Source of the DNA: Anopheles merus
Lineage: Eukaryota; Arthropoda; Insecta; Diptera; Culicidae
NCBI RefSeq assembly: GCF_017562075.2
Contig: NC_054082.1
Coordinates: 62,898,322 to 62,962,321, forward strand
Direction: 5' to 3'
DNA: 64,000 bases
Part shown: piece by piece, positions 10,391-21,325 of the stretch
Position numbering within the stretch: position 1 is the first letter of the stretch
How the letters are laid out: each line of letters begins with the position of its first letter
Program-made: the position numbers and the translations under genes
Notes under the pieces: generated by a model
Databases searched by the model: none
Told to the model about the DNA's origin: nothing
Seen by the model: only the letters and a program-made list of their open reading frames with translations

Positions 10391-11251
10391 AACGGCGTAG
10401 TGCATTTAAAAATGATGTGGTGGTGAGATCCGCTACGAGTTCAATATGAACAGTTCTTGTAGAAAAGCATACAAATATCGCATTATATGCTTTGATTGGA
10501 CTCTTGTTGCGTATAGTAGGTATATTGGTTCACAATAGTCTACACCGCAGACAGAAAAAGGCCTCGTTGGAGTGACTCTGGACGTTGGTAGATCAGCGAT
10601 GCTTTGTTTGACGAGGGTAGGTTTAGCTTTAAAACAAGAGTGACAACTTTGCTAGACCGATTTGCACAAATTGCGACCACCTATGAGCCAAAATCGTTGG
10701 CGTAGCGTTGTGAGAAGCATTTGAGGCCCGGTGTGTAGCTTTTTTAGATGCAGTGAAACTGCCAGTAGTGCTGATAATGGATGCTTCGCAGATAAGATAA
10801 TAGGATGCTCAGTTGAATCTGCCAGCTGTGCCTTGCTAAACCGGCCACCAATGCGTAGGATACCCTGACTATCGATGAACGGTGATAGCCATTTCAATTT
10901 AGACTATTTAGGGATCTCTTTGCTTTTTTGTAGACAATGTCTTTCTTCGGAAAATGTGTCTAATTGTGACAAATAACACAATTTCAGTTCTCTCTGTGTG
11001 TGCTCTTCGACCGTGAGTAGTGGAACAGATTTGGCATTTGTTTTAGCTTGCTGACGGTGTTTGGTGTTCTGAATGAAGCGCAGACAATATGCTACAACCC
11101 CTTGAAGCTTGTGGTAAACCGGATACCGTGAAAACAATCCGTTGCGAAACTCGCAGATTGTTGATGTTGTTGCAATCCGTGACGCCAACCTCTCCTCTTC
11201 TGCGTTCCCTGACTCATTTAGTGATGGTGGATCTTGTGGCCATTCTTCCAT
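10391..11251 (-). pseudogene. BEL/Pao 1 RNase H to integrase linker and zinc finger, broken
   Basis: Frames 11251-10904 and 10897-10652 carry the linker (RDMEEWPQDPP style) and the zinc-finger part: HPIILSAKHPLSALLAVSLH, LHTGPQMLLTTLRQRFWLIG and C near 10660. Expected for the family is H-x-H then C-x-x-C before the core. Stops at 10904 and around 10650 interrupt it. Confidence 0.55.
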
Positions 11252-11287
11252 GCCTCGCGATAACCAATGTGGCCCGTGCCACTAGCG

Positions 11288-12384
11288 CTAACATACTAAT
11301 AGTTTTTCCGGCGTCAGACCGCGCGAAATATCGTCAGCTGGATTATCGATGCCAGGAACATGTTTCCAGCACTGTATGTTAGGTGTCTGTTGTATTTTAG
11401 CGACCCTGTTCGCTACGAATGGCTTCCATCTATTGGGGGCAGAGTTTAGCCAGTGTAGTACCGTTATAGAGTCCGTCCAGCAGATAGTAGTAGCAGAAAT
11501 TTTTAGTGATTGTTGCACCTTCTGATTAAGGACTGTTGCTAATCGTGCTGCACACAATTACAATCGAGCGATCGAATGTGAATTAGATAAAGCTACCACC
11601 TTTAATTTGGCCGTTAGCAATCGAACACTAACTCTCTCTATGCTTTCAGCACGAATATAGCAGCAAGCACCATATGCTAATTGTGATGCGTCTGTATTTG
11701 CATGTTTGTAGCTGTACATTGGGAAATATAACGTGGAATATCACGGAGTGATCCCAAGGTTGAATGAAATTTTAACCATTCACGTTGTAGGTGCGATGGT
11801 AGTTCGCTATCCCAGTCAAATGACTTTCCATCCTTCTTTAGCGCCCATAGTTGTTGCATAAACATTTTCGCAATGATGATAGTAGGACCAAGCAAGCCGA
11901 GAGGGTCGAAAACTTTAGCAATACAGGATAAAACTAGCCTTTTGGTAATTATGGTTGTGATAGGAGGCATATCAATACGGAACCGAAACGTGTCTGCTGT
12001 TGGTTCCCAAACGATTCCAAGTGTGGATACATGGTTTGATTCTTGCCACTCATGCGTTGGTTGGATTGCAATGTCTTCGGCAGGAATGTTTACTAGTGCC
12101 TCTGACCGATTCGATGCCCATTTTTTTAGCGAGAAATCTGCTGATGCTAACATTTGTGAAATTTGTGTGCGCATTTGAATGGCTTCGTTAATGTCGTTTG
12201 ATCCCGTTAGCAAATGATCCACATAAAAATCATTTAAAGCAGCGTTTACAGCTTGTGGGTATGCGTCGCTGTTATCAATAGCAATCTGCCGTAGAGTTCT
12301 AGTTGCCAAAAATGGAGCAGATGCTGTACCGTACGTGACTGTTTGTAGCTCGAAGGTGGATATCGCGTCTGTAGGGATCGACAT
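11288..12384 (-). pseudogene. BEL/Pao 1 RT palm and RNase H
   Basis: Frame 12384-11677 holds the second half of RT: LQTVTYGTASAPFLATRTL, then DFYVDHLLTG where YVDD is expected, then WASNRSEALVNIP and FDPLGLLGPTII. Frame 11557-11288 holds the RNase H end: TICWTDSITVLHWL and VPGIDNPADDISRG. The second metal-binding aspartate of YVDD is His, which should abolish polymerisation. A frameshift near 11620 separates the parts. Confidence 0.75.
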
Positions 12385-12581
12385 CTCTCTCTGTGTCGGA
12401 TGCGTAGCAGGTTTCTATCGTCAGGGTGATGTAGAATTTGACGGTACATTTTCTCCACGTCAGGGCGATGGCATTCAAACAGAACCGAAGAATAATGGAG
12501 AAAAGATCGTCCTGAACGACTGGACCGACCAACAGCTTGTCATTCAAGGAATAGCCACTGGACGTCTTGCATGACGCGTCA

Positions 12582-12879
12582 AAAAACGACCCGAACCTTC
12601 GTTGTAGTACTCGACTCTTTTACCACGGCATGATGAGGTAGGTAATAATGCTGAGTCGAATCGTCTACCGGACCAGTAAGCCTCTTCATGTGACCCAACT
12701 GTTCGTATTCCCGCATGAATTTAACATTTCAAAAACGACCCGAACCTTCGTTGTAGTGCTCGACTGTTTTACCACGGCATGATGAGGTAGGTAATAATGC
12801 TGAGTCGAATCGTCTACCGGACCAGTAAGCCTCTTCATGTGACCCAACTGTTCGTATTCCCGCATGAATTTAACATATT
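12582..12879. repeat. 149-bp tandem duplication inside BEL/Pao 1 RT
   Basis: The block beginning CGACCCGAACCTTCG at 12587 recurs at 12736, and both copies run through ATGAGGTAGGTAATAATG and CCCGCATGAATTTAACAT. The period is 149 bp with very few differences (for example GTAGTACTCG against GTAGTGCTCG). Because 149 is not a multiple of three, the duplication shifts the RT frame. Confidence 0.9.
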
Positions 12880-13713
12880 CGTCTCTCATTGTAGGATTAT
12901 TCACCAAACGATGTTCCATACAACGGAGTCTACGATCGGCTATTGCTTTAGATTCCCCTAAAACGACATTTGGATTAGGATTAAAAGGGAAACTAACAAC
13001 ATACCTTCCCGCTGAATTGCGAACGGTTGTCGAAGAGTAGTGTTTCTCGCAGGCATCCTCTTCGACCGATAGCACAGGATCCTCGGCTATGGTTTCGGCT
13101 ATGGTTTCCCAAAAGCGCTGCATGATTTCATACAAGGGGGATGTCGTGTGTTGCGGAATGGCACACTCGCGGACCAGTTGATGTTGTTGCCGGATACCAC
13201 CCAGCCGAAGTGCGTATCCTCCAGCCACGGTTTGCCTCTTCCACTAGAGCGCTTGCGACCGGTGTGAAGTTCCCAGAAAGTATCGCCTCCTATGACGATG
13301 TCGATATGCCCAGGCACATTAAAGTTGGTGTCAGCTAATGCCACGTCCGGCATTGTCCACGATGAGATGTCCGTATGTGAAGTGGGGATGTGAGCTGATG
13401 GCGTGTCCAACACCAGAAAAGCCATCTCCGTAGCAAAGGATTGAGTCTTCGACTGCACCGTTGCGACGATCGAACCCTTCACTTGCTGTACTGCATTTCC
13501 AATGCCCGATACAGCGACGTTGACCTTGTTGCGACTGGTCAACAATTTCCGAGCAAATTCATCGGATATGAAATTCGACATGGAACCGGAGTCGAGTAAG
13601 GCCCTTGCCTCGAATAGATTGCCGTAATGGTCCTTGACCTGGACGTTTGCTGTTTCCAAAAACACTTTGTCGTCGTCCGAATGTTCTGCCATTGTGACCG
13701 TTCTAGGTGGCAT
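12686..13713 (-). pseudogene. BEL/Pao 1 protease and start of RT
   Basis: Frame 13713-13099 is the aspartic protease: FEARALLDSGSMSNFIS carries the catalytic DSG, and IDIVIGGDTFWEL is the usual end of the DUF1758-type domain. The frame overlaps 13228-12686, which holds the RT approach region (QRFWETIAE, EHRLVNNPTMRDEYVKFM, HYYLPHHAVVK, KVRVVFE). A shift near 13110-13220 separates them, and the RT part runs off at the tandem duplication. Confidence 0.75.
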
Positions 13714-13755
13714 GTGATGCAGGAGAGTGTGATGGCGTTCACGACACGTACGACA

Positions 13756-14939
13756 CTAATAGTCAGATTTGCACGCTCTGACTTGATGTGTGCTGCTTAG
13801 GCAGTTCCAGCACAACCGCCTCGATGCGACGATGTCCCGTCGGTGCTGAACCTCCTTGCCGATGAAAACTGGACAGCTGCGTAATGGGTGATCTTCTGCG
13901 CACTCTAACGGACACTTGGGCTGCTGAATCGAACCAGATGAACCAGCAGGGGTAGAGGACGATGCAGCTGCATTTGCGACGAACCTCCGTTGCACTGCAT
14001 GACGATGAATGCTGGCCACCTTAATTCCACTAGCGCTTTGATCACTCACAAAATTATTGGTCGATTTAAGGATCTGGATTCGATCTTGCACGAACGCAAT
14101 CACATCCTTGTATTTATCTTTGGTGAAATGCACGGAGTGTTTTTCCCAAGCTAATAGCGTTTCACGATCCAGTTTCATTAGCAGCATGTTGGATAAAGGT
14201 GTGTCCCATGAATCGACCGGTTCCTTGAGCTTCACCAGTCCGTTGACGAAACGGGTGAATTTATCCACCAAATGGGTTAGCTTGTCCACGCCCACCGATT
14301 GCACTCCGAGAAGATAGTACAATTTACGATAATACTCACGTATAAGCAGACGAGAATTATAGTACCGTTTTAAATCTGCTGCTCACGTTACTGATTAATT
14401 GTCTGCCGTTAGAGGTGTGTGTTCGAAGGGTCATGCTGCAAAGAAAGCAAGTATTGCAGTTTGGCGATAGACAGTAGCTCGGCAGATGTGTCGATCATGG
14501 CTATGAACCGATCACGGAACGAAAGTCATTTTGTATGGTCTCTATCGAACATTGGCAGCTCAATTTTAGGCAGGCGTAGGTTTGGCGCGTGAGGTCGACC
14601 AAACGCAAGCGTAGATGATGCCAAACCTGTTGTCTCGTTAAGGGAACCTTCTTCCTTCGGTTGATGCTCTCGAAGAAAAGATTTCAGCTTGCGGCAGCGT
14701 TCCTCGATGTCGATCCTTTCCATAATGCAAGCTTCGATCACTTGGTCACTGTCGTCGAGCTCTTCGAGTTTGGAAACCGCGGCGAAGAACCCTTCTTTGT
14801 GTTTCTCCAAATCTTCTAACGCCTCTGGAATCTGCTTGGCATCATCGGTCGAGTATTCTGCCTGGAACCGTTCCAGCGACTTTATATTTTCCACGGCGAT
14901 CCTTTGCTTCAGCTGCACTGCCTTGATTTTCTTTTCCAT
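13756..14939 (-). pseudogene. BEL/Pao 1 Gag with zinc knuckles
   Basis: Frame 14939-14526 (ATG at 14939) is the Gag N-terminal part with coiled-coil-like helices (EALEDLEKHKEGFFAAV) and LPKIELPMFD, typical of BEL/Pao Gag (DUF1759). Frame 14322-13756 continues with LVDKFTRFVNGLVKL and LLAWEKHS, then Cys/His-rich CPLECAEDHPLRSCPVF and LCWNCLSSTHQVRAC. The 14323-14525 interval carries stops. Gag packages the RNA in virus-like particles. It begins ~200 bp inside the 5' LTR. Confidence 0.75.
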
Positions 14940-15137
14940 TTTCCGTAGCTAATATATCACACACAAACACGATAGCGCGAAATTCGAATGATGGCGCGAA
15001 AACGACCGTTGCCCTTGATGCGGGGCGAAACGCGATGGCGGGAAATGTCACGTAATGACTTGCACTCTTGAAGCCGTAAAAACCGTTGTTCACTCTTGAT
15101 GCGGAATGAACTGAATTTACACTCACTAAATCACGGA

Positions 15138-15154
15138 TCCGGTTCGAAGGACCA
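15138..15154 (-). promoter_or_regulatory. Primer-binding site of BEL/Pao 1 (tRNA-Tyr-like)
   Basis: The plus strand reads TCCGGTTCGAAGGACCA, then AAAA, then the LTR edge at 15159. This is one base different from the tRNA-Tyr-like site at 153-169. The complement would anneal the tRNA 3' end to start minus-strand DNA synthesis. Confidence 0.65.
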
Positions 15155-15158
15155 AAAA

Positions 15159-15434
15159 TGTGAAATATATTCACTAAAATGCTGGACTGTGATGTTAGCT
15201 AGCATAAATTTGATGATAAGAGTGCACCTTAATCGCCGGTCTGTTTGCAACTGTTTATTCGTTTGTCCCATAGTTCATTACAAAATTCATTCGTGTAGTT
15301 CGAGCAGTTCATTTCATGCAGTCCAAATTAGTCAAGTAGTTTTATCTATATCCTATGGTGTAGTTCCTTCTAATTCCTACGTGTTTTCCTATTTGAAACC
15401 TTATTCGAAATATTAATGTTAATCCAAATCCAAC
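15159..15434 (-). mobile_element. Truncated 5' LTR of BEL/Pao 1
   Basis: This matches the 3' LTR at 9063 from TGTGAAATATATTCAC through TTAATGTTAATC and then diverges abruptly at ~15434. PLK4-like sequence begins ~80 bp further on. The missing U3 part and the lost target duplication show a deletion or rearrangement at this junction. Confidence 0.85.
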
Positions 15435-15512
15435 GTCCTATTCCTAGAAAAAAAACTATTTCTTGACCTGCGTCGATAAATTCTCCACATTTGCTCAGGT
15501 TAAGAAAATTGA

Positions 15513-16028
15513 ATCAAGGGCGCAACAGTTGATGTGTTTATTCAGCCATTTAGCGAATTTGAAGCTGAAATGATCTTACGTAGAGTAGTGGACGGACTAC
15601 TGTATTTGCATTCGCATAGAATATTACCCCGGGATATCTCGTTATCAAACTTATTAATAACAAAAGAAATGAATATTAAAATTGCTTATTTTGGGCTTGC
15701 AACACAACTACATCGGTCAGATGAAAAGCATCTCACCCTTTGTGGTACGCCGAACTACATTTCACCAGAAGTAGCCTCACGTGCATCGCAAGGTTTACCA
15801 ACCGACGTATGGGGTTTAGGATGTATGCTATATACTCTATTAGTTGGCAAGCCGCCTTTTGACACAAATGGAGTGAAATCGACATTGGCGAAAGTGGTAT
15901 TATCTGACTATGTTTTCCCAGTTCATCTATCGTCTGACGTGAGTGATCTGATTGAACGGTTACTCAGGAAAAATCCCGCAGAGCGAATCAAATTGGAAGA
16001 AGTCCTCATGAAACACAAAACGCCATAA
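15513..16028 (+). pseudogene. PLK4/SAK-like kinase C-lobe with catalytic substitutions
   Basis: Translation matches the C-lobe of polo-like kinase 4, the centriole-duplication kinase: DGLLYLHSHRI, SLSNLLITKEMNIKI, LCGTPNYISPEVASRA, DVWGLGCMLYTLLVGKPPF and IERLLRKNPAERI. The frame is open from ~15513 to the stop at 16026-16028. The ATP-binding N-lobe is absent; BEL element 1 abuts instead. The catalytic-loop HRD is PRD (CCC at 15627-15629) and DFG is YFG (TAT at 15687-15689), so the metal-binding Asp is lost. I read it as a pseudogene. A retained pseudokinase exon is possible: TTTGCTCAG at ~15499 resembles a splice acceptor. Confidence 0.8.
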
Positions 16029-16235
16029 CGCCATAAAACCAACAGCATGAACGCTACAAATAATAAGTGTTGTGTCCGCACAAAACAAACATGAAGACAG
16101 TGGTGTACGGCACAAACAGAATATATATTTAACAACTATCTTTGGTATATGTAATACAATAAACACACGCACGTAGTGCGGGAAGAGGACGACTGGTCCT
16201 GCTCGCGCCGCGATCCTCACTGAGGACGTCACAGG

Positions 16236-16475
16236 ATGACAGCCCTACTGTCAACGGTGAGCCCTCAGGATGAGGCAGCGGTCCACAACAATAAGTTTAA
16301 CTCCGGTATGGATAGTGGCATAGGCACTATCGCTGGTAGCAGTGTAAGCAAATCAGATTTATTTAATGGTAACAGAGGAATGACACAAGCAAACGGCAGA
16401 CGCAGCGACCATCAAAAGCAAGATCTAAATGGTGAAAAATTCACATTAGCTCATCCGTATTTCATACGCTTTTGA
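16236..16475 (+). pseudogene. PLK4-like linker with DSGxxT degron
   Basis: The 79-codon frame contains FNSGMDSGIGTIAGSS. From memory, PLK4 proteins carry a DSGxxT phosphodegron for the SCF-Slimb/beta-TrCP ligase just after the kinase domain, which is where this lies, 200 bp past the kinase fragment on the same strand. The assignment rests on this motif plus position. The frame stops at 16473-16475; GAG|GTGAAT right there could be a splice donor. The 16029-16235 interval between the two pieces has stops in this frame and no recognised content. Confidence 0.6.
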
Positions 16476-16719
16476 GGTGAATTGTGACAAGTGCAGTCCT
16501 GTGAATGTGTAGCTCCCGTTTGTGAACTGTGAAAACTTGTGAAATAGAGAGCTAAGTGTTATTTTGTTTTGTTCTACTTGTTACTTAATGTTAGTGCTAC
16601 CTGCGGTATCATTGTTTAGTATTTGTATTATTGTTTTGTGAATGTAAAACACGGGTGAAGTATCTCGGTCGGCAGCGTCACTGCGTTGTCAAAAGTGATT
16701 AATCTTTGCTCGGTATTAT
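16476..16719. other. Unassigned spacer between PLK4-like fragment and CR1-B
   Basis: About 240 bp of AT-rich sequence with many GTGAA/GTTTGTGAA words, no open frame and no similarity I can see to other parts of the window. It could be intron or untranslated sequence of the PLK4-like gene, or the end of a further element. Confidence 0.5.
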
Positions 16720-17012
16720 TATTATTATTATTTATTTATTTAATCTTCAACGGGCCGTATGGCCTAATTAAGATGTAACAGTTCAATTGAAAAAAAAATA
16801 CATAGCAAAAATAAGATTTGCATCGCAATTCACTGCGGCCACGGCAAAAGCCGGAGACGTTCCTTGAAGCACTGAGTTGAGATGTCGAAGTCGAAGCAAT
16901 CCGAGACAGTGTTGAAGACAGCCGACATGCGGAACATAGGGTCAGACCGACCAGCACTGGAACGGGGTTGAGCGAGCCGTAGAGTTTCTCTAGACCTAAG
17001 TGTTCGGGATGG

Positions 17013-18482
17013 TCAATAGATATCGACTCGATGCAACAAAGGCGATGAGTCGATAGAGCCATTTAGCAATCCAGCGATGAAAGAGCACTGTGCATTGCGT
17101 CTTCTAACCGAAAGAGGTTCAAGGCCTAGAAGACGGCACCGCGCAGCATACGGAGGAAGATTATTGCGATCCTGCCAGGGAAGTCGGCGTAGGGCATATC
17201 TCGTGAGCTTACGTTGAATCGCCTCAAGTCGAGCAATTGAAGAAGCGGTAGTTGGGCTCCAGACTACGCACGAATATTCCAGAACCGAACGAACGATGCA
17301 GTTGTACACAGCTTTGATGCACATGGGGTTGCGGAATTCATTAGTTGTCCGGATAACCACGCCAAGTAATTGATTTCCTCTGGCTACAACGTCATCGATA
17401 TGCTGTTTAAAGTTCAAACTAGAGTCAAGCAGAACGCCCAGGTCTTTGGCATGATTCTGTCGATTAACTGCAGTGCCGTCCATGAAGTAGGTCCCAGTCA
17501 CTGGGCTCCTGCATCGACTAAAAGACACACAGTAGCATTTCTCGATGCAGATAGTCAGTCCATTACGCTTGCACCACGAACAGAAAATTTCGATGCAGTC
17601 TTGCAGGAATGTACAATCACCTGTGTTGTGAATAGGCGCAACAATTTTTGCGTCGTCGGCAAACAGACTGATACTGTCGGGAGGTAAAGCGAGGGTAACA
17701 TCGTTGATAAACAATATGAAAAGAAGCGGGACAATATTGCTTCCTTGTGGCACACCCGAGCTGCTGACTATTTCTTTGGACATGTGCTTATCAATTTTCA
17801 CGATGTATGTGCGATTAATTAGGTAAGACTTAAGCCACTGTATGAACAAGCTGGGAACTCCGAGCTTGTCGAGTTTAGCGAGAAGAATTGCGTGCGGAAG
17901 AGAGTCGAATGCTGCTTTCAGATCTGTATAAATTGCATCGACTTGAGCTCCGGCATCAATTTGACTAGTGCAATAGGTTACAAATTCAACCAGGTTCGTG
18001 GTAGTCGACGTTTTTGGCACGAATCCATGTTAATACGGGCTTAGGTAGCTGCGGCATGCATGTAGCAGATGTTTGTATATCACTAGTTCGAACACCTTGG
18101 CAATGGCACACAAAGATGTAATACCCCGGTAGTTGATGGCATCTGTCCTGTCGCCCTTTTTGTAAATAGGAACCATCCAAGATTTCCTCCATGTTTTGCG
18201 AAAGTAGCCATTGGCTAGCGATGCATTGAACAATTTTGCAAGGATAGGTACTACTGTCGTTTGACAGCGTTTCAGCACGGTAGAAGGAATTCCGTCGGGT
18301 CCAGGAGCGAAGGAAGGCTTTAGTTGCGCTAGGGCAGATGAAACGATCTCACTGTCGATGAAAGGAGTGCTCATGTTAATTGCGCCAGCCGGAGTGTTGA
18401 CGAGAGCAGCATCAATGGTATCGGTATCATTCATGGCCGGTGAAAAGCAATCTGCGAAGCGATCCGCGAAGAGATTGCACAT
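17013..18482 (-). pseudogene. CR1-B reverse transcriptase
   Basis: A single frame with one stop. From the N-terminus: MCNLFADRFADCFSPA, PSFAPGPDGIPSTVL, KKGDRTDAINYRGITSL, then a TAA at 18027-18029 where the family has the Gln of QHGF (CAA to TAA). After that come GFVPKTSTTTNLVEF, YTDLKAAFDSLPHAIL, SSGVPQGSNIVPLLF, SISLFADDAKIVAPI (catalytic box intact) and LGVLLDSSLNFKQHID. It ends at 17013. Apart from the nonsense codon the enzyme looks conserved. Confidence 0.85.
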
Positions 18483-18599
18483 TTCATTAGTGTTGGCACT
18501 TGTTGCTCCTTTGTACGTAATGGATTTCGGTGTATGCGTGGATTTTGTTTTGCTGTTGTAGAAGCGCCAAAACGAGTCAGGCCACCTGCAGAGGTTTCG

Positions 18600-19970
18600 T
18601 TAGATTTTACTCAAATATCTGCGATATCGAATCCTGTTATAGCTGCAGTATAAAGAGTGCGTGTCAAAGTAGATCGAGCGAGATCTTTGGCAGCGGCGCG
18701 TTTGGTAGTGACGATAAGCAGCTCTTTTTACACGTTTGAGTCGTTTGAGTGTGCGGTCCGCCCAGGGGGGGGTTAGGTTTAGGACGCTGAACTGGGACGC
18801 ATACAACAAATCCTTGCAGCATAAAGGACGAGAATGAACATACTGCTTCGTCAAGTGAAACAAAATTGGAACAACGAAAGCTATTGTTAAACATTGAAAT
18901 CATGTCGTTCAGTTTCACATAGTCAGCTTTAGCAAAGTTATAACGATAAAATGCGGTTGTCGTCGAGTTTTGTCGAGTCGTCGAATTGCGTCGGGTCGAC
19001 GAGTTAATACGTATATTGAAGTCAAACGCCGGGTGGTAGGAGTCAAGAGGTACAAGCGGAACAACACTTGGAAAGACAGGCGAACACAATTTAGCTGCAG
19101 CATTGTTAGCGTAGAGCAGGTCAAGCATGCGTCCGTGCAAATTATTGATGTGATTAAGTTGCACTAATCCGTTAAATTTAAATCCATCCACAAAGGTGTT
19201 GTTGGCCAGTGAGCGCGCAGTTGGTTCATAGTGCGTGATTGATGAGTATGCTGGCGAGGACGAAGGATCAGCTGTGGACCAGCTTATGCTAGGCTGATTG
19301 AAATCGCCAATAACAAACAGCAGATCAGTGTGAGAGTGAAGCCGCTGATACAATCATGTAGTGAGCGAAGAGTCGATATCTCGGAGCTAAGCTGCGGTGG
19401 AATGTATACTACCATGACGTACAGATGTGCGTTATTGCAGGTGACGCGCACACAAATATACTCGAGAGAACGATCACGGGAAGGTAATTCTATCGACTCG
19501 TATGCGTTAGAAACGGCTAGCAAAACACCACCACCGCGAGAGCTAGAGCCGCTGAGAGAGCGATCACAGCGGTAAACAGAGAAGTTGTTGTTGAAGAGAA
19601 GAGCAGATGGAATGTTGTCAACAAGCCAAGTTTCCGTGAGGGCGATAAGGTCGAAGTCAGCCTCCGATACAGCTAGGTGAAATTCTTTTGTTTTAGTGCG
19701 CAAACCTCTAACGTTTTGATAATAGTTTTGATAATACTCAGCGGTAGCGTTGTCATTGTGGTGGTTGGATAAAGCGGGTATACGGTAAGTCAATTGAGCT
19801 GCGTTGTCAGAGCATGAGGCTTGGCGTGTTTGTTGCGTGCAATGAGCGGAACTTCGTCTAGTTGAGAAAAAAGCGATCGATTGTAGACTGGTGCAGGTGC
19901 GGAGATGAAGCGCGGTGGTTTTGGGGCGGTCCAGAAACAAGTGTTGAGTTGGGTGCTTCCAAGGTATCAT
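18600..19970 (-). pseudogene. CR1-B ORF2 endonuclease domain, frameshifted
   Basis: Frame 19970-19284 has YYQNVRGLRTKTKEF, LIALTETWLVDN, GGGVLLAVS and VMVVYIPPQ. Frame 19353-18664 continues with LFVIGDFNQPSISW (catalytic GDFN) and LDSYHPAFDFNI. They overlap around 19284-19353, where a base is gained or lost. The linker to RT (RTLKRLKRVKRAAYRHYQ, ~18720) is in a further frame to ~18600. The domain nicks target DNA. The first ~80 codons overlap the end of ORF1 in a different frame. Confidence 0.8.
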
Positions 19971-21012
19971 TCACCGGGGGGTGACACTGTTGTGATGATG
20001 TTGTTTCAGGACAAGGTGGAGTAGACGTGCGTGCTGCTAAACGGTGAGTCGTTGTTGGTGTGCGTGTGGTGTAGCGGTGATCAGTACTAGTAGCTGGTGT
20101 GCGTGTTGTAAAGCGGTTTCGGGTGGCTATAGGAGATGAGGTTTGGTGGTCGTGTTGACGGGATGGAAAAAACTCACGTACACCGATACCGACTGGCCAA
20201 GTGGATGGTGTGAGTGCCGCATCTAGAAGGATAGCCGGGACTCTCACTTTGAATGAAAGCCAATTCATGCTGTCCACACTAACCCCTCTTCTCAGCAGGC
20301 AATACGCTATAACGTCATCGGTGGCTAAGCGACGCTTTACAGAAGCAACCACTTGTTCCACAGTGACGGCTGTTGATAAGAGGGATAGGCGGATCCAGAT
20401 CCTATCTGTGAATGGCTCACGAGGTGCAGCTTGAAGCGGTGATGATAACGGATCGGTTCCCACCAGTTCATGAGGTTGTGTAGGTGCCGGCTGGACGGCA
20501 ATCGCGGTATTGGTGTATGCGTTTGGCGATGACGCGGCACAAAGGATGTTACCGCGATTGTTTACAATTCTGTTTACACCAGGAGATGCCGAATCCTCGA
20601 TTACGCGCCTCCGCTTTCTACCCGTAGCCGGTCGAGGATCAGGATTCCGAATGTGAGGCGTGGATGCAGTTTGAAGAAGGGTAAAACCACTGCGAACTTC
20701 GGCGACAATAGGCTCAACGAGCTTGCCAATAGCTGCTACAGCTGAGGTGAGGGCGGCTTGGAAACCGATCTGGGCGCCTATTTCTTTTACCGAACGGCAG
20801 CGCGGATTTTTAAGAATGTTAGTGCAGCCAATGCAACTCCAGTGCAGGTCGACATTGGACAATACTGCGTCAATCAGCTCGGGGGGCAATTTGCAACAGC
20901 CGCGGTGGAACGTAGCGTCACAATATGCACAACTGATGATGCAGCCGGTGGCCTCTAGCGGTTCAGCACACGAGAAGCAAATAGCCGCCATCGCGAAATC
21001 ACGCGTAATCAC
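19858..21012 (-). CDS. CR1-B ORF1, PHD-finger nucleic-acid-binding protein
   Basis: A 384-codon intact frame. Residues ~10-65 form a PHD-type zinc finger: CFSCAEPLEATGCIISCAYC, FHRGCCKLP, then WSCIGC, giving the Cys4-His-Cys3 spacing. Family knowledge: PHD fingers are typical of CR1-clade ORF1. A basic block (GRKRRRVIED) follows, then a middle domain (IWIRLSLLSTAVTVEQVVASV, SFKVRVPAILLDAALTPSTW, GVREFF) shared with the other CR1 copies here, and a Thr/Arg-rich tail. It ends inside the start of ORF2, an overlap of ~110 bp. It could be translated if transcribed. Confidence 0.8.
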   Translation of the reverse strand: MITRDFAMAAICFSCAEPLEATGCIISCAYCDATFHRGCCKLPPELIDAVLSNVDLHWSCIGCTNILKNPRCRSVKEIGAQIGFQAALTSAVAAIGKLVEPIVAEVRSGFTLLQTASTPHIRNPDPRPATGRKRRRVIEDSASPGVNRIVNNRGNILCAASSPNAYTNTAIAVQPAPTQPHELVGTDPLSSPLQAAPREPFTDRIWIRLSLLSTAVTVEQVVASVKRRLATDDVIAYCLLRRGVSVDSMNWLSFKVRVPAILLDAALTPSTWPVGIGVREFFPSRQHDHQTSSPIATRNRFTTRTPATSTDHRYTTRTPTTTHRLAARTSTPPCPETTSSQQCHPPVNDTLEAPNSTLVSGPPQNHRASSPHLHQSTIDRFFLN

Positions 21013-21325
21013 AGCACAACACTGCTAAGCCGAGCAGGAAAAAACAGCAGGAAACCACAGTTGCGGTGCAACTAAACAATTCGCCAACACGCAACGATGA
21101 TGTGAAGCAGTTTAATAGTCCGTAGAATAGGCAACAATGCGATGCGACGCAGAAAACACAAGGAAATTTCTGAAAAATCACGGAGCGCGACGAAAGTGCG
21201 GCCGAACAGTTAAACGTCAAACGTGTACACGATTGTAAGCGTTTGATATCGCAGGCTGTAGTAGAGTAGTGTTTACTTATTACTTTTAATTCTCAAACAG
21301 CTCGCCCGAATTTTGTTTTTACGGC

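Larger units (their letters stand above)
9063..15434 (-). mobile_element. BEL/Pao LTR retrotransposon 1, 5' LTR truncated
   Basis: The two LTR copies share TGTGAAATATATTCACTAAA at their inner ends: 9063-~9618 (3' LTR) and 15159-15434 (5' LTR). Between them on the minus strand run gag, zinc knuckles, aspartic protease, RT, RNase H and integrase. The 5' LTR stops matching at ~15434, so ~280 bp of its outer U3 part is gone. The primer-binding site at 15138-15154 matches tRNA-Tyr with one mismatch. The RT region carries a 149-bp tandem duplication and an altered YVDD box. The LTRs differ by several indels, suggesting an older insertion than BEL element 2. Confidence 0.85.
16720..21235 (-). mobile_element. 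CR1-clade LINE 'CR1-B', near full length
   Basis: On the minus strand from ~21235: a 5' UTR, ORF1 with PHD finger (21012-19858), ORF2 endonuclease and RT (19970-17013), a ~280-bp 3' UTR, and a tail of AAT/AATA repeats at 16720-16745. The 5' UTR contains GTTAAACGTCAAACG, shared with CR1-D (~29960). Damage is light: one shift in the endonuclease near 19320, breaks at 18490-18660, and one nonsense codon in RT. The target duplication was not identified. Confidence 0.85.
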
